A DNA stretch of 64,000 nt from Capniomyces stellatus. Taxonomy: Eukaryota; Kickxellomycota; Harpellomycetes; Harpellales; Legeriomycetaceae. The stretch covers positions 224,608-288,607 of the forward strand of contig LUVW01000006.1 in NCBI GenBank assembly GCA_001661515.1. Direction: 5' to 3'. Each line of letters begins with the position of its first letter. The stretch's first letter is position 1. Both the position numbers and the translations under genes were made by a program. Positions 56,632-64,000 of this stretch are shown here, piece by piece. The notes under the pieces are model-generated. The model had not been told where the DNA came from. It worked only from the letters and a program-made list of their open reading frames with translations, and searched no databases.

Positions 56632-58678
56632 CTAATCCGGATTAAACGATAGCAGGGCCAACGAGCCTTTATCAGACGCAATAACCAAAAGCTCGTGGTT
56701 ACACCGAGCTGCAACGATGGATTCGCCTTTGTCAAACACTTCGGGATCCAAGATACTGCCCTCACTGCCGTTTTTCTGGTCACTAAACTCATAGCTGTCA
56801 AATGTCTGAATCCGCAAAGACTCTCGTGTTGGGTTTAAGGGACTGATGGCTCTGTATGGGTAAACACAGTAACACCACAGCGACCCGATGTTAATGAAGT
56901 CCAGTTTTTCGTTGTGCACCGTTGTGATTTTGTTTTCCACCCCCACCAGCTTGAAAAAGTATCTCAAAACAATCCCATCAATCGTTATCAAAATCACATA
57001 CTGCATATACTTTGTCAGCTGCCATACTCCTATTGTTGGGTGTCCCACTGTTATTGGCACTTTTCTTCCAAACTTTTCCAAGTGCAGCTCCTCGAAATCC
57101 AGCTCGTTTACTTTGAATTTCACCACCTTGATGCTATTTACTGACACCGCTGCGAGCACCAACTCGGTTTCAGGGAAAATACAAACTGCACGTACCTAGG
57201 TGGAATCCAGTTAAACAGAGTAGCTTGTTTTAATGTTTCATAGTCCACCTTCTGCGATATACCCACACATTCACAGATTTATTCATCCACATCCTAGTAA
57301 AAAGCCATGTGTATTTATCCCCTTCTTACCTCTTCTTTAAACACACGGTATACACCAAGCTTTTGCTTCAGTTTCCAATTGTATATCTCCAAGTTTCCGT
57401 TACATTTCCCAACCACTAGGTACTCGCGAACAATCGAAATACAAGATATTGGACTTGTAGCACTAGTAAACCCAAACTCCATCTTCCCTGTATTGATATC
57501 CAAAACCTTGCACTCCCTATTTACATTTCCACCCAGACACAATATTACAATCAAGTGAAAAAAAAAAAGTAAAATGGTGTAAAAGCATGTCTGACGCTGA
57601 TATTTCTTCATTAGCACATGGCTTTACAATTATCATTTGGTTCTGCGTATTTGTATCTATATCCCTTGTCATCGTAGCACAACTCGACTTACCTGCAGAA
57701 GCAAACAAACGCCACAACACCCAATCCTGGGCAAATATCCGAGTATATTGGAATGTTATAAAATCGGTCGATTTTTTTGGTCAATTTTGGATAATTTATC
57801 TCCCAAACACAAATCCGTCTGTTTCTAAACCCAACAAACAGATACTTGCCCTTCAAAATCATGTTCTTTATATTCGTTTGGTCTGCATGCTCAATCTTTA
57901 CTTTGATCTGGCTTATTGGGTTCGCATTCATCCAGCGCTTTTCTTTTAGATACAGTTTTATATTGTTTCTATATTCACTGCCTAATAAGCCGTCATTTGT
58001 ACCATCGCCCCCATATCTTTTATTTATGCTTTTGCTGGTAACAACTGTTTCCTTTACTCCTAAACTCAGTATCTTGTCTGTCAGTATTTGGCTATTTGAT
58101 ATCATCGAATGCCATGTTCTACAAACCTACATTTATTTTTTTAACCATTCCATTTGTCAATACCATATTCCTCACTTTGCAGTTTTCTTTATCTTCAACA
58201 AAATGGACATTGAGTAATCCCCCTCCCCTCCTTTTTCAAGTACTGGTGTTAGATTAACACAGTGCTGAAAAAGCTATTAAAAACATGTTTTAAATCAATG
58301 ATGAACTATTTTTACGTTTTTCAGCACGAACAGCTCTTTAACTGTAAATTCTTTAAATATCTTGTTTGTAATTGGTTCTGCTAAACTCGAAATCATATCA
58401 AATCCGCCATTCGAGTCTTGTATGCTTATCCGCCGCGATATCATCTTTTCGTACGGCGTCAATTCTTTATATAGTAACCGCAATCTATAGAATTTATTTC
58501 ACATTCTGCTGATTAGGTTTTAGTCCAGCCTTCAATAATTGCATTTCCAAACAAATATACATTTACATTTACATTAAATATACTATTCTATTTACGCATG
58601 TATGCGGTCTTGGCTGCCTAGTTTTTTAAACCTGTCTATGAAGCCAGGGGCCTCCGTTCCATACTTATCTCGCTCCAT
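56632..58678 (-). CDS. F-box/WD40-repeat protein (SCF substrate receptor type)
   Basis: Five exons in phase: 58678..58596, 58484..58316, 58126..57693, 57516..57330, 57195..56632, about 478 aa. The N-terminus (GFIDRFKKLGSQDRIHALRLLYKEL) resembles the helical region preceding F-boxes in Cdc4/Pop-type proteins. The F-box spans about 57-96: MISSLAEPITNKIFKEFTVKE joined across an intron to LFVLKN|VCRTWHSM. WD40-like blades follow: KGKYLFVGFRNRRICVWEI, a spliced VVAFVCFC|RECKVLDINTG, EYLVVGKCNGNLEIYNW, and a final block ending LLVIASDKGSLALLSFNPD. The blades are divergent; only one has a WD/WE dipeptide, and I count five to seven. Family members recruit substrates to the SCF ubiquitin ligase. No named orthologue is assigned. 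Confidence 0.75.
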
Positions 58679-60737
58679 TCGAGGATTATTTGGATTGATG
58701 TTGAATATGGTATTTTACATGTATAGTTGCCCTTGCAACAATGTTCTTATCGTAAGGACCCAAAATCCTTAAATGCAAATAGACGATATACCGAAAATAA
58801 ATATACGCGTGAAAGGGGGAAAAAGTCTAGAATGTAATCTAATTCAGCCCAGTTCATTCCATTTCTAGTTTCCTTCTTTCCTGTTGTAAACGCCTGATTC
58901 CAAAACACGCTTGGCTATAGTACTTTTTTATTTTATTTTTGAGATACTGCTAACTCGAACGTAAATATGTCTACACTATAAATAGGTCTCGCCGTATTCC
59001 TTGTCTTTAAACACAAACACCTCGACTCTCTTTTTTCGGTATTTAAAAACAACCTAAAAAAAATCACCAATTTTTGATACAAGGAATACAAAAAAAAAAA
59101 ATCCGCTAATTCTGATGTTTAGTTTGGGTTTGGCACCAGAAAATGTTGCTTGACTCAATCTAACTTTACTTTTCATTGTTTACGCCAAAAACACCCTTGT
59201 TTACTTTTTTTTTTTCTTTCTCCCCCCTTGTTCGCTTTATATTTTGCTGGAATGAGATCATATTAAATGCCCATTTTTAATTGTTTTGATTATTTTGAAT
59301 TGAAGCGTGCATACCAACTTTCACAGGGTTATAAGCTGTTGTTAATAAACATCACATCTAATTAGTTTGGCTCAACAGCGGTTTTAATGACAGCATACAT
59401 TGGTCATTGTAGCAAAGCTCGGCTATAAACAAAAGAAGAAAATTACGGGCTGGTTAACTAGAGTTGGCATTGCTCCATTAGTCGTGCTGGCTGCTTGGTT
59501 GTATCAAATCATGGTTGAGTTTGGAGCTTGAGCAGCCTGTCTTTCCTTGCCATAACTTTGTATATAGGCGATATATCAACATGTTTTCTTTCATTAAACA
59601 TCTCACAAAATCCTATCAACCAGAAAGTAGGAGCTTTGTTTTCTTTTCTTTTTGATATTTCATTTTTCATTTTTTACTGCAAAGGCAGAAATATTTGAAA
59701 TATTCCTGAATTTCCCAATTAAATCAAATGAGCCAAATCGTTTTTCCCTATGCAAATTCCTTTTCTGTGCTCCCGAGAATGTAGTGGGCTGAGCCTATGT
59801 TTAGTTCTTGGTTGATAATGTATCTGCAGATCCCAAAGATAAATTAGTGTAGGTCCAAGCTATTCGCATGACCGAATCAGACTGTTTAAGCCCAAATTGC
59901 TGATGCAACAATATTAACTTTTAACGCTGCTACAAAAACTTCACGTGGAAAGAAAACCTGTATTTTTCTTTTACCTGTACTTTACTAGTTTTTATTTTAT
60001 TTTCCCATACACTGTCAAATATTGTTTTTGAATGGCTTCAAGTCACTTCAAAACATGGTACTTAATGGTTTCAATAAATAAATATATATATATATACGCA
60101 TATAACGCAAAGTGGATATTAAGAGGCAATTCTATAGTAGAACTATGAGTGTCATGTAGAACTATTGTCAATGCTGAATTCTAAATTGGTGTGATTTGTT
60201 TTTAGTCCTAAAATACACATGGCTTGTTGTAAATTCTGCCTTTGTGTCGTTTGTTGGTGTATAAAAATAGAATCAATCTGAACAACTTTGTTTAGTCAAG
60301 TAGGATGGATTTGAAATGAAACTTGCAACAAGCATGTTATTTCATGGAAATTACGTTTAGCTCTGGGAAATTTAAATACCGATCATTATTAAGGGCTGGG
60401 TAATAATGGCGAAGTTAATGTAATTTCCGCTTGAAATTACTAACGCCATTTTGGCCAAAAATCAAGCTTAAATGTTTCTTCATTCTAACACTAAACATTT
60501 GCTTTGCCAAAAGATGAATAAAAGGAAAAGAAAGTTATGGGCTCAAAAGTCCTCTCTTTGCCACATTTCCCCTCTCTTGTAAAAATAAAGCATCTTGAAC
60601 ACATTAGTACATAAATACAGATATAGATAAATAGATAAATACGCATACAGATAAACTCACAAACAGATAATTTCACATACAAGCATCTCGCATCAAAAAG
60701 GCACAAGGTTTGCTATAAACCGTAACAACAGCACCAA
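58679..60737. other. long divergent intergenic region, no gene seen
   Basis: AT-rich, 2 kb, between the divergent F-box/WD40 and Ras-like genes. Features are A/T homopolymers and a TA dinucleotide run near 60080-60100. No frame is convincing. Confidence 0.45.
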
Positions 60738-61781
60738 ATGCCAGAGTATAACATTATTATAGTTGGTGACAAAAACACCGGAAAGGTTAGTAAAGCCAGA
60801 GCAGTTAATACCTATACAAAAAAACAAGGATTGTGTGGGCTATTCTGTATTATATATAATGCGTCTTTTCTATTGCTGACCTCATTATTATTGGTAACTC
60901 TAATAAAAACAAAGAAAACCATGCTGAGGAGTCTACTTGGGTCAGATATACAGAATGGCGACGGTGTTATATCGAGCGAGTTTGTAAACAATGACGGTAA
61001 AGCTTGTACATTTAATGTTTGGCTGAACTCAGGTAAATCCTCACAACGAATAAACCTATTTAACTACAAATGGATAGAAATGGCGTATCTTGTATATCAT
61101 GGCCATTACGTTTTTAGCCAAAATGACACGAAGCGAGCAACTACTTGAGTATAAAGTAAGAGAAATACGCGTTTCAAAGCCGTGAGTGTTATAATGATTA
61201 TTGTAGACAAGGACAGGGCGAGTTACATCAACGAGATTATTGGATTGGAAAATCTGTCTTTTATGTATATTTACAGCATAAGTCAGATCTCAACCCTAGA
61301 GTATATAGTTGAATGGCAAAAGGATTTTAAAAATGCACTGGCAGCAAAGAGGCTGGATGACGAGGAAGACAGAAGAAATAGTTTTAATTACAACTACAAG
61401 GACCTGGAGACTAGAGAATTGATAAAAACGAGTATAGACTCGTTTAGGAAAAAAAAAAAAATATCAAGAAGATATGCAAAAAAACCAAGCTACCCTGCTG
61501 TTATTGTAGGAAACAAAATAGACATGTATCAGGGTCGAGAGGTGCTAGAGGATCATATTAGAAGGGTTTTTGGTCGAGGGGCTATAATGGGATGTAAGAT
61601 CGCACATATAGAAGCGAGTGCAAAGTACAATATAAACATCGAACTTTCGTTTAACAAGCTTTTGGAAATAGTGGACGAGTATGAAAAGCAAATCATAATA
61701 AGCCAAAGTAAAAATAGCAAGGGCATTGGTAGTTTTCTAATAAAAGTAAAAGAGCTGGTTACTCTTAAGCCATGTATATGA
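60738..61781 (+). CDS. divergent Ras-superfamily small GTPase, probably nucleotide-binding impaired
   Basis: Three exons: 60738..60785, 60915..61091, 61161..61781, about 281 aa (Ras proteins are usually about 190-220). YNIIIVGDKNTGK begins the P-loop. With the only available acceptor, the motif continues K-T-M-L, so the Ser/Thr that ligates Mg2+ is Lys. Switch/G3 reads FNVWLNSGKS in place of xxxWDTAGxE, losing the Asp of DxxG. The core strand VIMIIVDKDRASY, the G4 motif VGNKIDM and G5 EASAK are intact. An insertion of about 45 residues, charged and Lys-rich, precedes G4. The C-terminus ends KPCI and has no CAAX box, so standard prenylation is not expected. It is either a pseudo-GTPase or a divergent Rab/Ras-like protein. 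The exon-2 acceptor is the weakest point. Confidence 0.68.
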
Positions 61782-63226
61782 ACCAATAAGGTTAAATAGT
61801 AGCTATATTGGCTTGGGTTTCTTGTTTTTTTCTCTCACATATTTGTTTAAGAGTATTTTTGCAGATGTTTGTAAGGTTGTATAACTTATTTTTAGTCTTA
61901 TTATGATAGTGGTGTCACTATTTAGAGTCTGCTGTACTTTTAAATATACACAGCTCATATACCCAACAGTTCTAGTTTTGGTAGCTTATAGAGAATAGGA
62001 AAGTAAGTATTACAGTTAAAGGAGTTGAAAGGGGGGGAAATGGAAACAAAAATTTTAAAATGCAATTGAAAAAAGAGTTGAAAAAATAATAATGTCGTAT
62101 GTTTTTCTGGTAAGTCCAACCGCTCTTCCAATTCTGCAGTAGCTCTGTTAATTCCTTTACGATTATACCTTTTAACTTTCGACAGTATATTTTTATTGTT
62201 ATTGATTTTTATTGGACCACAATTCTATAACTATAATGTATAAAACTACCAAGATATCCAATATCTTATAAACCTACTTACACTATCTTTTTCCTAAGAT
62301 ACGTGTAACCAAAACCTAATCAAACTATGTTATATAATACTACCTAATACTTTATGATACACTATTAAACAACACTAGCTTATTAATTGATCTATTGATT
62401 CCTCGCTTGATCCTTTTTATAGATAACTTCCTGCTATCTTCCTTCGCTGATACCGAAGTATTTATTACTTATAAACTAAATAACTAAATAACTAAATATA
62501 CCAATAAACTAAGAATATATTGACCGTTGGTATTAACATGGCTGCGCCATACTTTAATAACAAGTCCTCGTTACTTCCTCGTATTCATATATTGTTTCTG
62601 GTTAACCTTGCTGCACTTTAAACTGCATAATAACTTTAATATATATATAAATAAACACCTTACTAATTTGCTCCGAATCAATTAAAAACCACAAGGGGCG
62701 AAATCCTCGACTCATCGTTCATTTTGTAAGTGTTCCTAATATGTCGTTTTTCATACGACAATATGTCATGTAAAATGAGTAAGGACCTGTAAGTTGATAT
62801 ATATTCCGAGTATAATATAGTACCAACTTTATAGAAATTAGAAGAGTAGTTTTTTATACAACTTAGTTGTAGTTTTTTTATACGACACTTCGATTTCGAG
62901 TTTAATTATTTTAGTTTAGTTAATTATTTTACTTAGTTTTGATTTAATTTTAGTTTTACAATTTTGGTTTGATTCGATCTGCGAATAATTTTTGAATAAC
63001 TTTTTAGATAGAGAACGAATTTGAACAATACCTTTTTTTTATAGAAGACACGTATATTTAACATAATAAAATACTATAAACCATAAAACGAATATAGCAA
63101 CAGTTAAGCATATATATAAGTTAAGACAGAACCAGATCAACGACTACAGTTATATTCAAGTATAGTCAGTTGATCAAAGTCCTAAGTGGACATAGTCAAC
63201 CAGTTTTTGACACTACAAATAAGCAC
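61782..63226. other. AT-rich intergenic region with LTR-like segment
   Basis: No coding gene. It contains a candidate solo LTR (62093-62760) and extra copies of its terminal motif at 62742 and 62880. Confidence 0.5.
62093..62760. mobile_element. candidate solo LTR
   Basis: TGTCGTATG at 62093-62101 and its perfect inverse CATACGACA at 62752-62760 bound a 668-bp segment, with TG...CA ends as in LTR retrotransposons. The segment contains TATATATATAAATAAA about 115 bp before its end, which could be an LTR promoter. It lies 470 bp upstream of a tRNA gene, a preferred target of Ty-like elements. The flanking 5-mers (AATAA and ATATG) do not match, so there is no target-site duplication, and a 9-bp inverted repeat can arise by chance in AT-rich DNA. 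No internal gag/pol is present. Confidence 0.35.
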
Positions 63227-63299
63227 GGGGTGTTGGCGCAATTGGCAGCGCGTCCGTCTCCAAAGCGGAAGGTTAAGCGTTCGAGTCGCTTACGTCCCA
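63227..63299 (+). tRNA. trnW-CCA: tRNA-Trp (anticodon CCA), intronless
   Basis: The 73-nt cloverleaf folds by eye. The acceptor is GGGGTGT/ACGTCCC (7 pairs, two G-U). The D stem is GCGC/GCGC, and the anticodon stem is TCCGT/GCGGA with loop CTCCAAA, placing CCA at positions 34-36. The T stem is AAGCG/CGCTT with loop TTCGAGT, and the discriminator is A. An internal B box (GTTCGAGTCGC) is present. There is no intron. A T-run (63302-63307) immediately downstream serves as the Pol III terminator. Confidence 0.95.
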
Positions 63300-63301
63300 A
63301 T

Positions 63302-63316
63302 GTTTTTTATTTTTTA
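63302..63316 (+). terminator. RNA polymerase III T-run terminator
   Basis: Two T6 runs (TGTTTTTTATTTTTT) start three bases after the tRNA-Trp discriminator. Confidence 0.7.
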
Positions 63317-63722
63317 GTAAAATAAATAAAACGAGTGATTTGATCGCGGTAGACTATCATTTTATTGGGTGGCCAAAAAACAGTTGAACACTTTTTTATT
63401 TTGATTGGAAAAAATTGAGCAATTTTATTGGTCAAAGTGATGTGTTGAAGTTCAACCACTAAAAGCTTGGGATCAACATTCCTTTACTGCTACCAAAAAT
63501 GCTCGTTAAAACCTCTGCCAACCAGTCGAATATATTACTATTTCAATTCTTTTCTGGCTAAAACGAAATTGAATAAATAAAAAAAAACTTAAAATAGACA
63601 AGTTGATAAAGGTTGAATAAACAGTGAATTGGAAATAGGGCTCGTTTCAATTCACAGCAATCCCAACAGAAACCAACGAATAGAATACCGGGCCTATACC
63701 AAAGAAAAGACGGGTCGAAAGT
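63317..63722. other. promoter region of RECQL-type gene
   Basis: AT-rich spacer between tRNA-Trp and the last gene. No coding signal seen on either strand. Confidence 0.5.
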
Positions 63723-64000
63723 ATGGAAAATGAAGTAGCAGGCGAGGTTCATGAAATCGATCAGAATATAAAGATAATAGATGAGGAGATTAAATTAATC
63801 GACAGACAGATTTTGGGGCTGAAAAACAAAAGAAGCAGTTTTATGAACAAACGAAGGGTTTATGAAGAAAAGATTCTAGTCAGAGAGAGAGAATGCGCAA
63901 AGGCGGAACAGAGTGGCTTGAAGAAGAAGTATGAAAAAGAGGAGTTTGAATGGAGCTTGGAATTGAGCCAAAAGGCAGACAGGGTATTTGGAATAAAGAC
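63723..64000 (+). CDS. RECQL: RecQ-family DNA helicase, RECQL-type, 5' end only
   Basis: An open frame from the ATG at 63723 runs off the window after about 92 codons. It starts with a helical coiled coil (EIDQNIKIIDEEIKLIDRQI), followed by a basic/charged linker. It reaches YEKEEFEWSLELSQKADRVFGIK, which matches the segment just upstream of the FRPLQ Q-motif in human RECQL/RecQ1-type helicases (Lys/Asp-x-PheProTrp-Ser...ValPhe). RecQ1 helicases unwind forked DNA and restore reversed replication forks. The helicase core lies outside the window, so the call rests on the N-terminal arrangement alone. Confidence 0.68.
   Translation, partial: MENEVAGEVHEIDQNIKIIDEEIKLIDRQILGLKNKRSSFMNKRRVYEEKILVRERECAKAEQSGLKKKYEKEEFEWSLELSQKADRVFGIK

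Overview
The window reads as nuclear DNA of an AT-rich, intron-rich eukaryote, most likely an early-diverging (non-Dikarya) fungus. Spliceosomal introns are mostly 65-250 nt, GT-AG, often with a CTAAC/CTAAA-like branch site. The gene set is opisthokont: INO80, a PAK/STE20 relative with a CRIB motif, an F-box/WD40 protein, kanadaptin, a gelsolin-repeat protein, FANCE, an ACAA2-type thiolase, MIA40, two PPR proteins and a RECQL-type helicase. A lineage such as Kickxellomycotina/Harpellales would fit, but this rests on family content and base composition only.

Layout, left to right: PUS3 tRNA pseudouridine synthase (-); a nine-exon PAK-like pseudokinase (-); a type I membrane protein (-); ACAA2-like thiolase (+); INO80 ATPase split by one intron (-); a secreted unknown (-); a two-exon coiled-coil protein (+); kanadaptin/SLC4A1AP with an FHA domain, 11 exons (-); a mitochondrial EngB-type GTPase (+); a disordered 606-aa unknown (-); MIA40 (+); a PPR protein (-); the 25-codon ribosomal protein eL41 (+); FANCE (+); a COA1-type mitochondrial protein (-); a gelsolin/supervillin-like protein (-); an alpha/beta-hydrolase-fold protein with a broken triad (-); a second PPR protein (+); an F-box/WD40 protein (-); a degenerate Ras-like GTPase (+); a possible solo LTR; tRNA-Trp(CCA); and the 5' end of a RECQL-type helicase running off the edge.

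There is no operon logic; neighbours are functionally mixed. Several encode mitochondrial biogenesis functions (MIA40, EngB-type GTPase, COA1-type factor, two probable PPR RNA-binding proteins, thiolase). INO80, FANCE and RECQL act on chromatin or DNA. Three genes keep a signalling or enzyme fold but have lost hallmark active-site residues: the PAK-like kinase (VAIK, HRD and DFG all altered), the alpha/beta hydrolase (nucleophile Ser and general-base His replaced) and the Ras-like GTPase (G1 Ser/Thr and G3 DxxG altered). These, with FANCE, are the most interesting content.

All exon structures were worked out by eye from splice sites and reading-frame phase, so individual boundaries may be off. 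Large intergenic stretches are AT-rich and mostly carry homopolymers and microsatellites.
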